Positions 29,046-37,367 of a stretch of 43,144 nt of DNA are shown piece after piece. Within the stretch, counting starts at the first letter, position 1, and each line of letters opens with the position of its first letter. Position numbers and translations under genes: made by a program. The stretch covers positions 1 to 43,144 of the forward strand of contig CAMOXK010000012.1 in the NCBI GenBank assembly GCA_946629065.1, written 5' to 3'. The notes under the pieces were generated by a model that worked only from the letters and a program-made list of their open reading frames with translations, did not search any database and was not told the origin of the DNA. This DNA is from an uncultured Clostridia bacterium. GTDB lineage: Bacteria; Bacillota; Clostridia; Oscillospirales; Oscillospiraceae.

Positions 29046-29124
29046 ACGGGCGGCCGCAGAGGTCGCCCCTTCGGCAGAATTATTTTCGCTTTTTTCACAT
29101 TTTTCCGGGAAAAAGGAGTAAAGT

Positions 29125-30267
29125 ATGGTACGATCCATTTCTATTTTGGGCTGCACCGGTTCCATCGGGCGGCAGACGGCGGCGGTGGCGCAGCACCTGG
29201 GAATCCGGGTGGCGGCGCTGACGGCCAATCGGAAGATCGATCTGCTGGAGCAGCAGGCAAGACTGTTTCACCCCTCCTTCGTGGCGGTGTATGACGAGAG
29301 CGCGGCCAAGGCCTTCAAGATCGCCGTGGCCGACACGGACATTAGGGTGGGCAGCGGCATGGAAGGCCTCATCGAGGCGGCGACCCTGGCGGAGAGCGAC
29401 TGCGTGGTAACGGCGGTGTCCGGCGCGGTGGGTCTGAAGCCGACCCTGGCCGCCATCGACGCGAAAAAGCGCATCGCCCTGGCCAACAAGGAGACCCTGG
29501 TCTGCGCCGGCGAGATCGTGATGGCTCGGTCCAAGGAGACCGGGGCTGAGATCGTGCCTGTGGATTCGGAGCATTCCGCCATTTTCCAATGCCTGATGGG
29601 CAGGGGAGAGGGCGAGCTTCACAAGATCCTGCTCACCGGCTCCGGCGGCCCCTTCCGAGGCAGACGCAGGGAGGAGCTGGAGAGCATCACGCCGGAGGAG
29701 GCGGTACGCCACCCCAATTGGAGCATGGGCGCCAAGATCTCGGTGGACAGTTCGACGCTGATGAACAAGGGCCTGGAGTTTGTGGAGGCCATGCATCTCT
29801 TCGGGGTTCGTCCCGAGGACATTCAGGTCGTGATCCATCCCCAGAGCGTGATCCACTCCATGGTGGAGCTGGTAGACGGCACCGTGATCGCCCAGCTGGG
29901 CGTACCGGATATGGGCCTGCCCATTCAGCTGGCTCTGACCTATCCGGAACGAAAGGCGTCCATGTTTGAGCATCTGGACTTCTGGAAGCTGCGGGATCTG
30001 AGCTTTGAGGAGCCGGATCTGGAGAACTTCCCCTGTCTGCGTCTGGCTATGGACTGCGCCAAGAGAGGGGGCACGGCTCCCTGCGTCATGAGCGCGGCAA
30101 ACGAGGTGGCGGTGCACAAGTTCCTTCGCCACGAGCTGGGCTATAACCGGATCTATGACGCGGCCGCAGAGGCTGTGGAGCAGGTGGGCGTGGTCCCTGC
30201 CGCGGATCTGGACACCATCCTGGCGGCGGACCAGGCGGCCCGCGTATTCGTGAAAGAGCATTTTTGA
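29125..30267 (+). CDS. dxr: 1-deoxy-D-xylulose 5-phosphate reductoisomerase
   Basis: SISILGCTGSIGRQT, LANKETLVCAGEIV, PVDSEHSAIFQCL, NWSMGAKISVDSSTLMNKGLE. Confidence 0.97.
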   Translation: MVRSISILGCTGSIGRQTAAVAQHLGIRVAALTANRKIDLLEQQARLFHPSFVAVYDESAAKAFKIAVADTDIRVGSGMEGLIEAATLAESDCVVTAVSGAVGLKPTLAAIDAKKRIALANKETLVCAGEIVMARSKETGAEIVPVDSEHSAIFQCLMGRGEGELHKILLTGSGGPFRGRRREELESITPEEAVRHPNWSMGAKISVDSSTLMNKGLEFVEAMHLFGVRPEDIQVVIHPQSVIHSMVELVDGTVIAQLGVPDMGLPIQLALTYPERKASMFEHLDFWKLRDLSFEEPDLENFPCLRLAMDCAKRGGTAPCVMSAANEVAVHKFLRHELGYNRIYDAAAEAVEQVGVVPAADLDTILAADQAARVFVKEHF

Positions 30268-30490
30268 GTAAGCGCTGATCAAATCGCCTTCGGCGTTTTA
30301 CGGATGATTTGTGTTCTGATTTTGTCAGTTTTCCTGCAATACACAATACGACTCGCTGCGCTCGCATGCATAAGTTCGCGTTAGCCAAATCAAAGATTTG
30401 GACGCTCACTTAAGTATTCCTCAAAAAACTGCCTTCCTCAGAACGCAAATCCTCTCGCAATCCGCTCTCGTCGATTTCATCATCACTTAC
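30265..30490 (+). repeat. Long-hairpin element B, copy 1 (with nested ~66-nt insertion at 30347-30412)
   Basis: TGAGTAAGCGCTGATCAAATCG ... CGATTTCATCATCACTTAC imperfect inverted repeat; similar to 37064-37228. Confidence 0.8.
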
Positions 30491-30509
30491 CTGAATTGGA
30501 GAACCCCTT

Positions 30510-31574
30510 ATGACGATCGTTTACATTCTCATTGGCATTCTGGTTTTCGGCATCCTGATCGCAAGCCACGAGTTTGGCCATTTCATTACGGCCAAGGCCT
30601 GCGGCGTGCGGGTGGAGGAATTCTCGGTGGGCATGGGCCCAGCCATCTGGAAAAAGCAGAAGGGTGAGACCCTTTACGCGCTGCGCTGCATCCCCATCGG
30701 CGGCTACTGTGCCATGACCGGTGAGGACAGTGCCTCGGAGGACCCCAAAGCCTTCACCAATCAGAAGCCCTGGAAGCGGATCCTGATCCTCTGCGCCGGG
30801 GCGACTATGAACTTCCTCTTTGGCTTGCTTGTGATCTTTTTCATCTATATCAGCGCCCAGGGCTTCTATGTGCCGGTGCTCTCCGGCTTTATGGAGGGCT
30901 GCCCCTATGAGGCGGCAGACGGCCTGCAGGCCGGCGACCAGTTCTGGTCCATCGACGGGCACCGGATCTACAACACCCAGGACGTGGGTACCTTCCTGAG
31001 CCGGGGCGGCAATACCTATGATATCGTCATGATCCGGGACGGGGAAAAGGTGAAGCTGGAGGATTACTACATGGTGCCGCGGGTCTATGACGATCCGGAG
31101 CACGAGTACTTCGGCTTTTATCTGGGCAACGGCGTGGAGCGTGCCACTTTCGGCAAAAAGCTGCAGCACACCTGGGACACCACCATGAACTTTACCCGGA
31201 CGGTTTGGATGAGCCTGGGCGATCTGATCCACGGAAAGGTGGCGGCCAAGGAGCTGGCAGGACCGGTGGGCATTGTGGAGTATATGGCGGAAACCGGCGA
31301 GCAGGCGGAAAGCTTCGGCGAAGCGCTGGAGAACATCCTGATCCTGGCGGCGCTTATCGCCATCAACCTTGCCATCATGAACATGCTGCCCATTCCGGCG
31401 CTGGACGGCGGCAGGGTGTTCCTGCTGCTTGTGACGGTGCTTATCGAGGCGATCACCCACAAAAAGCTGGACCCCAAGTACGAGGGCTATATCCACGCGG
31501 CAGGCATGGTGCTGCTGCTGGGCCTGATGGCCTTCGTGCTCTTCAACGATATCTTCCGTATCGTGACAAAGTAA
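30510..31574 (+). CDS. rseP: Site-2 protease RseP/RasP-type metalloprotease with PDZ domain
   Basis: HEFGHFITAKACGVRVEEFSVGMGP, NLAIMNMLPIPALDGGRVF. Confidence 0.95.
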   Translation: MTIVYILIGILVFGILIASHEFGHFITAKACGVRVEEFSVGMGPAIWKKQKGETLYALRCIPIGGYCAMTGEDSASEDPKAFTNQKPWKRILILCAGATMNFLFGLLVIFFIYISAQGFYVPVLSGFMEGCPYEAADGLQAGDQFWSIDGHRIYNTQDVGTFLSRGGNTYDIVMIRDGEKVKLEDYYMVPRVYDDPEHEYFGFYLGNGVERATFGKKLQHTWDTTMNFTRTVWMSLGDLIHGKVAAKELAGPVGIVEYMAETGEQAESFGEALENILILAALIAINLAIMNMLPIPALDGGRVFLLLVTVLIEAITHKKLDPKYEGYIHAAGMVLLLGLMAFVLFNDIFRIVTK

Positions 31575-31597
31575 AAATCGAACAGAGAAATTGCTTT

Positions 31598-31630
31598 GGG
31601 CGGAACCGCGCGGATCGTGCGGTTCCGCCC
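31598..31630 (+). terminator. Strong hairpin after rseP (terminator-like)
   Basis: GGGCGGAACCGC-gcggatcgt-GCGGTTCCGCCC; weak T-tail. Confidence 0.5.
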
Positions 31631-31679
31631 GAATGTCGTTTTGGACGCACTGCCTCCCGTTGCTTGGGCAGGGAAATCA

Positions 31680-31842
31680 TACTACTTTCAAATAGAAATC
31701 TTTAAAGTCTTGTGGCCAGAATTGTGCCATACTTCGTTGAAGCCCTTGAACATATATCTCCATTATGCTCTGCGGCCTTCGCCTCGTCTGGCGCAATTGA
31801 AGTCTCGCAATCTTTTTTAAAGCTTCTTATTTGAAAGTAGTA
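31680..31842 (-). mobile_element. MITE-like element A, copy 2 (inverted relative to copy 1)
   Basis: Reverse complement of 24314-24476 with about two substitutions by eye; TA at both ends. Confidence 0.85.
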
Positions 31843-31995
31843 TAAAAAAGATTTTGAAAACCATGAAACCTTTTGGGGCTCTCATCCGTTATACAGACAA
31901 AACCGAGCCGCGGCTATGCTCTCCCGGGAGGGCCAGTTTCCTGTTCGGAAGGCACAGGGGGAAAAAGAAAAAGAACTGCTCAGAGTCTTGCTCTC

Positions 31996-32052
31996 TTGAC
32001 GCACGGGATTTTGCAGTTTACAATTCAATCGTGAACACATTGTAAACTGCAA
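31996..32052 (+). promoter_or_regulatory. Promoter with 14-bp perfect inverted repeat overlapping the -10
   Basis: TTGACG 31996-32001, 17-bp spacer, TACAAT 32019-32024; TTGCAGTTTACAAT (32011-32024) / ATTGTAAACTGCAA (32039-32052). Confidence 0.7.
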
Positions 32053-32066
32053 GCGAGGTGCTCAAG

Positions 32067-34052
32067 ATGAAACTGCTGCCAAAACGGATCCTGGCCGTAA
32101 TCCTGGCGGGATGGATGCTCCTGATGATGCTGCCGATGACGGCCCTGGCCGAGGAAGAGGGGAGCATCGCCCCGGTAAGGGACGAGGAAAACGCCGGTGA
32201 GATCCGGCCGGTGGAAGAGACGGAGCTGGAAGGGGAGCCTCTCTGCAGCCTGCGCTTCGTCTGCCACCCGGAGGATACCCGCGTTCTGATCCAGGACCCT
32301 ACGCGGCTGGACGAGAACGGCGAGTATGTTGTGCTTGCGCCTCGGGAGGACGGCAGCTGGCTGCTGGAGCAGGGCGAGTACCTGTTCAGCGCCTGGCACA
32401 AGGGCTATGAGCCGGCAGAGCGAGTTTCTTTCTTTACCGACGGCATGTCGGAAAAGACCATCGACCTGACGCTGCGGCCCATTTTAGCCGTTGAGGAAAG
32501 CGGCGGAGGGGACGAGACCCTGTATGAGCCGGCTTACCCGCTGCCCGCTCTCACCGGAAATCAGGCGGCGGACACGGCGAATGTGGCCAAGTCCCAACTG
32601 GGCTATACCTATTCCGACGGTACGGTTTACGGCGCTTGGTGGACCGAGGTCACTTCCTGGGGGTGGGATTACACCAGGGATGACTGGTGCGCCATGTTTG
32701 CCTGCTGGTGCTCCACCCAGGCCGGTATGGGATTGGACACGGCCTACAGCAAATACGGCGCCAACGCCAACTATCTGATGGAATGGCAGGTGGAGCACTG
32801 CAGCAGCGACAAGACCTTTGCCACATCCCCCAGGGCCGGTGACTTCCTGTTCTTTGGAAGCGACGGCAGAGCGGGGCATGTGGGCATCGTGACCGAATAC
32901 AACGAGAGTACCCGGCGGGTAAGCTTTGTGGGCGGGAACCAGGGAGGTTCTCCCTCCCGGGTCAGCGAGGGATCTGTGCTGTGGGGAACCGATTCCTACT
33001 GGGGCTATCAGGTGGTGCTGGGCTACGGGAGACCGAATTACAGCGCCAGCGGGGAAGCGGTCAAGGCGGGTCTGGATTCCGCTACCGGCGGCGCGGGCAC
33101 CGTCAGCGTGTCTGGTTGGGCCTTTGACCCGGACGATCCCGCCAGTCCCGTGTGGGTCCATGTCTACGTCGGCGGACCCGCCGGCTCCGGGGCAGCGCTC
33201 TATCAATTCGAGGCCAAGGCCTATCGGGAGGACGTGGAAGCGCAGTTCCCGGGGGCGGGCCTGTATCACGGCTTCAACAAGAGCTTCAGCGTGGCAGAGC
33301 GGGGAAGTCAGACGCTCTATTTCTACGCAGCGGATCTGGGACCGGTGCAGCAGGAGATCCTCTTCGCTCAGGCACAGGTAAATATCACCGATCCCTTGCT
33401 GATGTTCTATACTGTGAGCTATGACGCTAACGGTGGCGAGGGCGCGCCGGAGGAGCAGATAAAGACCCACGATGTAGTGCTGAAGCTGAGCAGTGTTCTG
33501 CCCACCCGGGCGGACGAGAGCGAGAGCATCACCGTGACCCTGGACCCCCAGGGTGGCAGGGTGAGCAGCACCAGCCTTATCGCGGCGAAGACCCGGCATT
33601 ACGCCTTTCGGGAGTGGAACACGGCGGCCAATGGCCGCGGCGTGCCCTATTTCCCCGGCGCCGCCTATGTGACAAACGCCAATGCTACGCTCTACGCCCA
33701 GTGGAGCAGCAGCGTCGAAAGGGAGGAACTTGCCCTGCCCACGCCGTTCCGAAGCGGCTATCGCTTCCTTGGCTGGGCCACAGAGCAGAACGCAGCCTCC
33801 GGCATCACGGGAAGCTACACGCCTGAGGGTGACCTGACGCTGTATGCGATCTGGGAAGAAGATCCGGATTTTCTGCCCGGTGATGTGAACAGCGACGGAT
33901 ATGCGGATCTGCTGGATCTGGTCCGGCTGCACAAGAGCCTGGCCGGAGTGCAGGTGGAACTGAATAAAACCTGCGCGGACCTGAACGGGGACGGACAGGT
34001 GGATGGACTGGACCTGCTGGAGCTGCGCAAGCTCCTGGTGGGTGCAGAATAA
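32067..34052 (+). CDS. Secreted CHAP-domain protein with InlB-type beta repeats and C-terminal type I dockerin
   Basis: Signal peptide ...LLMMLPMTALAEEEG; CHAP-like DDWCAMFACWCSTQAG...AGDFLFFGSDGRAGHVGIV; YDANGGEGAPEEQ, GYRFLGWAT; dockerin GDVNSDGYADLLDLVRLHKSL...DLNGDGQVDGLDLLELRKLL. Confidence 0.85.
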   Translation: MKLLPKRILAVILAGWMLLMMLPMTALAEEEGSIAPVRDEENAGEIRPVEETELEGEPLCSLRFVCHPEDTRVLIQDPTRLDENGEYVVLAPREDGSWLLEQGEYLFSAWHKGYEPAERVSFFTDGMSEKTIDLTLRPILAVEESGGGDETLYEPAYPLPALTGNQAADTANVAKSQLGYTYSDGTVYGAWWTEVTSWGWDYTRDDWCAMFACWCSTQAGMGLDTAYSKYGANANYLMEWQVEHCSSDKTFATSPRAGDFLFFGSDGRAGHVGIVTEYNESTRRVSFVGGNQGGSPSRVSEGSVLWGTDSYWGYQVVLGYGRPNYSASGEAVKAGLDSATGGAGTVSVSGWAFDPDDPASPVWVHVYVGGPAGSGAALYQFEAKAYREDVEAQFPGAGLYHGFNKSFSVAERGSQTLYFYAADLGPVQQEILFAQAQVNITDPLLMFYTVSYDANGGEGAPEEQIKTHDVVLKLSSVLPTRADESESITVTLDPQGGRVSSTSLIAAKTRHYAFREWNTAANGRGVPYFPGAAYVTNANATLYAQWSSSVEREELALPTPFRSGYRFLGWATEQNAASGITGSYTPEGDLTLYAIWEEDPDFLPGDVNSDGYADLLDLVRLHKSLAGVQVELNKTCADLNGDGQVDGLDLLELRKLLVGAE

Positions 34053-34099
34053 ACTGAGAGACGGGAAGTGCGCGGCTTCATGAACCGGAGGTGTTTCCA

Positions 34100-37066
34100 G
34101 TGAAGCGTGGAACGAAACAACTGCTCGCCGCAGTGTTGGCAATGCTGCTTGGCGTCGGCTTGCTGCCGGGTGCTGCTTTGGCGGAGGAGCCTGAGGGGAG
34201 CATTACCGCCCTGGAGGAAGAGGGACGCATCGGGGAAACCCAAGATGTGATCCAGATCGTCGATTCCGGCCAGTGCGGCGACAGTGTGAACTGGCGCCTT
34301 ACGGATAACGGCGCTCTGGTTATCTACGGCAGCGGGGTTATGTGGAACTATACCGTGCAGAACGCCCCCAAGTGGATGAGTGACTACGCCAAACAGATCA
34401 CCCGGATCGTGGTGATGGAGGGCGTCACCGGCATCGGAGAAAAAGCCTTTTTCACCGGACACTATCAGATCAAGCCCGAGGAGATCCTGCTGCCGCAAAG
34501 TCTGAGAAAGATCGGAAACTTCGCCTTTACCCTGTCTGTTTACGGCAGTCTCACGCTGCCGGAGGGCTTGCAGGAGATCGGGGAGGACGCCTTTGAGGCC
34601 TGCCAGATCACCGGCGAGCTGCGGATCCCCGGGACGGTGCAGCGAATCGGGAACTATGCTTTCCTGGACTGCGAGGAGCTGGAGACCCTGGTCCTGGCGG
34701 AAGGCGTAAAGGAAATCGGCGCGCAGGCCTTTGCCCGCTGCGGGAGCCTCAGGGAGGTCCACATCCCAGCCAGCGTCACCTCCATCGGCTACCGGGCCTT
34801 CGGCGTGGGGCTGAATTCTCTGACGGATGTCTACTATGGAGGGAGCCTTGCGGAGTGGGAACAGATCGCAGCAGAGGAGAAGGTGATGCCTTCTGCCAGG
34901 GTGCACTGCGCGGACGGGGACATCGTGCCCCACACAGCAGACCGCTGCGGCGATGATCTGAGCTGGAGCGTGGATGAAAACGGCGTGCTTCTCATCAGCG
35001 GTACCGGGGATATGTGGGATTATGATGTTGAGGATCCGCCCTGGAGGGAAGAGCGGGACCAGATCCGGGAACTGCAGATCCTGCCCGGCGTTACCGGAAT
35101 CGGATCTCATGCTTTTGTCGGCTGCGGTGTACTGGAGCGGGTCAGCATCCCGGAGGGCGTTACCAAGATCGGGCCTAGCGCATTTAGTTCGTGTAAGGCG
35201 CTGCAAGAGATTGATTTGCCGGAGAGTCTTCGGACAATTGAGGAGTGTGCGTTTATCGGTAGTGGGCTGGTTGGCGTAAGGATCCCGGAGGGCGTCACCA
35301 GCATGGACCGCGCTGCGTTTTACGATTGCAAAGAATTGAAGTCTGTGTATCTTCCGGGTAGTATATACAGTGTTGGCGAATCTGCGTTCTCCGGCTGCGA
35401 GGCGCTTGTTAGCGTTACACTGGGAGAAGGCTTGGGCGTCCTGGAACAGCATGCCTTTTTCCGATGCCGTGAGCTGAAAGAAATCCGCTTCCCCTCGTCG
35501 GTCACGGAAATCGGGAGCTGGGCATTTTGCCATTGTTCTGATTTGACCCGAATCCATTTTGACGGACATCCCCCCAGCGTTGGACAGGATGCCTTTCTGA
35601 ATGCTGTAGCCACGGCATGGTATCCGGCGGTGGATCCCAGCTGGACCGAAGAAGTCCGTCAGGGCTATGGCGACACGATCAGCTGGGCCCCCTACGATGC
35701 GGCAATCTCCGATTCATGCGGAGAGGATCTGCGCTGGATCCTGGAAGAAGACGGTACGCTGAGCCTGTTCGGCACCGGAGCAATGTGGGACAGTTCGCCC
35801 TGGCAGGAATATGCAGAGCGGATCCTGCGCGTGAACTTGCCCGAGGGACTCACCGCCATTGGCAATCGTGCCTTTTCTGGCTGCACCGCGCTCACAGGAG
35901 TGAGGATTCCGGCCAGCCTGCAGCAGGTCGGAGAAAATGCCTTCTCCGGCTGCACAGCGATGGAAAGAGTGGATTACGGCAGCTCGCAGGAGGACTGGAC
36001 CGACATCCGGATCGGAAGCGGCAACGAGCCTCTGGAAGAGGCCACGCTGTACTACTCTGCCTCCGGTACCTGCGGCGATGCGATGACCTGGGAACTCTCC
36101 GAGGGCGTTTTGGAGCTCCGCGGCAGGGCAGCAATGTGGAACTACAGCGCTGACACCCGCCCCGGTTGGTATGAAGCAAGCTCGATCATCGATCGGATCG
36201 TGATCGAGGAAGGAATCTCGCTTCTTGGCTCCTATGCCTTCTGTGACCTGGCAGTGAAAACCGTAGAAATGCCGTGGACTGTGACACACATCGGAAGCTA
36301 TGCGTTCTTTGGCACGAAACTGACAGAGATCGTTTTCCCTCAAACAGCCGTTTACATCGGAGAATATGCCTTTGGCTATTGCAGCGAACTGCGCTGCGTA
36401 ACCGTGCCGGTATGTAATGTTGGCATCGCCCCTTATGTTTTCTCCGGCTGCACAGCACTGACGGAAATTGCCGTGGATGCGGGCAACACCAGATACCAGT
36501 CGGTTGAGGGCGTGCTATACAGCAAGGACGCAGCATGCCTGGTGCTCTATCCCGCGGGAAAAACCCAGCGCTCTTACAGCATTCAAGCAGGAGTGACGAG
36601 CATCGCGATCGGGGCCTTCGATGGCTGCAGCGCGCTGGAGAGCCTGACGATCCCTGAGGGGGTGACTGGCATCGGCAGCGGCGCTTTCCGTAACTGCACC
36701 GGACTTGTCAGCGTGACGGTCCCCGCAAGCCTGAAGACCAACGGGAGCCTTTCCTTTGCACAGTGCGAAGCCCTGACCGATCTTTACTACAGCGACACCG
36801 TTGAGGCGTGGCATGCGCTTGACATTACATACCCGCCTCACCGGGTCACGGTTCATTGCACCGACGGGGTGTCCTTTTCACCAGTCACCGGCGACCTGAA
36901 CGGAGATGGGGCGCTGAACGGGCTGGATCTGATGCAGCTGCGCAAATACCTTGTGGGAGAGCTGACGACTGCCGATGCTCCGGACGCGGACCTGGACGGG
37001 GACGGGGAGGTCTCGATCCTGGACCTGGTACGACTGCGAAAGCTGCTGGCGAGAGTGGCAGGTTAA
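34100..37066 (+). CDS. Secreted BspA-type leucine-rich repeat (LRR_5) protein with C-terminal type I dockerin
   Basis: Signal peptide LLAAVLAMLLGVGLLPGAALAEE; repeated I.x.gAF..C..L..v.iP..v; dockerin DLNGDGALNGLDLMQLRKYL...DLDGDGEVSILDLVRLRKLL; GTG 34100 after ccggagg. Confidence 0.85.
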   Translation: MKRGTKQLLAAVLAMLLGVGLLPGAALAEEPEGSITALEEEGRIGETQDVIQIVDSGQCGDSVNWRLTDNGALVIYGSGVMWNYTVQNAPKWMSDYAKQITRIVVMEGVTGIGEKAFFTGHYQIKPEEILLPQSLRKIGNFAFTLSVYGSLTLPEGLQEIGEDAFEACQITGELRIPGTVQRIGNYAFLDCEELETLVLAEGVKEIGAQAFARCGSLREVHIPASVTSIGYRAFGVGLNSLTDVYYGGSLAEWEQIAAEEKVMPSARVHCADGDIVPHTADRCGDDLSWSVDENGVLLISGTGDMWDYDVEDPPWREERDQIRELQILPGVTGIGSHAFVGCGVLERVSIPEGVTKIGPSAFSSCKALQEIDLPESLRTIEECAFIGSGLVGVRIPEGVTSMDRAAFYDCKELKSVYLPGSIYSVGESAFSGCEALVSVTLGEGLGVLEQHAFFRCRELKEIRFPSSVTEIGSWAFCHCSDLTRIHFDGHPPSVGQDAFLNAVATAWYPAVDPSWTEEVRQGYGDTISWAPYDAAISDSCGEDLRWILEEDGTLSLFGTGAMWDSSPWQEYAERILRVNLPEGLTAIGNRAFSGCTALTGVRIPASLQQVGENAFSGCTAMERVDYGSSQEDWTDIRIGSGNEPLEEATLYYSASGTCGDAMTWELSEGVLELRGRAAMWNYSADTRPGWYEASSIIDRIVIEEGISLLGSYAFCDLAVKTVEMPWTVTHIGSYAFFGTKLTEIVFPQTAVYIGEYAFGYCSELRCVTVPVCNVGIAPYVFSGCTALTEIAVDAGNTRYQSVEGVLYSKDAACLVLYPAGKTQRSYSIQAGVTSIAIGAFDGCSALESLTIPEGVTGIGSGAFRNCTGLVSVTVPASLKTNGSLSFAQCEALTDLYYSDTVEAWHALDITYPPHRVTVHCTDGVSFSPVTGDLNGDGALNGLDLMQLRKYLVGELTTADAPDADLDGDGEVSILDLVRLRKLLARVAG

Positions 37067-37228
37067 GTAAACGCTGATCAAATCGTCTGCGGCGCCTCCC
37101 GGAAAATATGTGCTCTGATTTCGTCACTTTTTCTTGCAATACACAAAGTATTCCTGCGAAAAAGTGCCATCATCAGAACGCATGTTTTCTCGGGATTCGC
37201 TCTTGCCGATTGAATCATCGTTTACTTA
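37064..37228 (+). repeat. Long-hairpin element B, copy 2
   Basis: TAAGTAAACGCTGATCAAATCG ... CGATTGAATCATCGTTTACTTA; arms pair imperfectly over ~78 nt around ACAAA. Confidence 0.85.
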
Positions 37229-37244
37229 AAACAGAGAATGAAGC

Positions 37245-37284
37245 AAAAGCATCCCTTCGGACAAGACCGCAGGGATGCTTTTTA
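37245..37284 (+). terminator. Intrinsic terminator
   Basis: AAAAGCATCCCT-tcggacaagaccgc-AGGGATGCTTTTT. Confidence 0.75.
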
Positions 37285-37367
37285 TCGTGCTTGCCATTGG
37301 AAGATGGATGGAGTAAAATAATGTCACAAACAAAGCCCGGCTTTTTCACGGGCAGAGGAGGATTTGC

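Noticed and set aside
31854-32045. 63-aa ORF upstream of the CHAP-dockerin gene
   Set aside because: Overlaps the promoter/operator; no SD or recognisable product.
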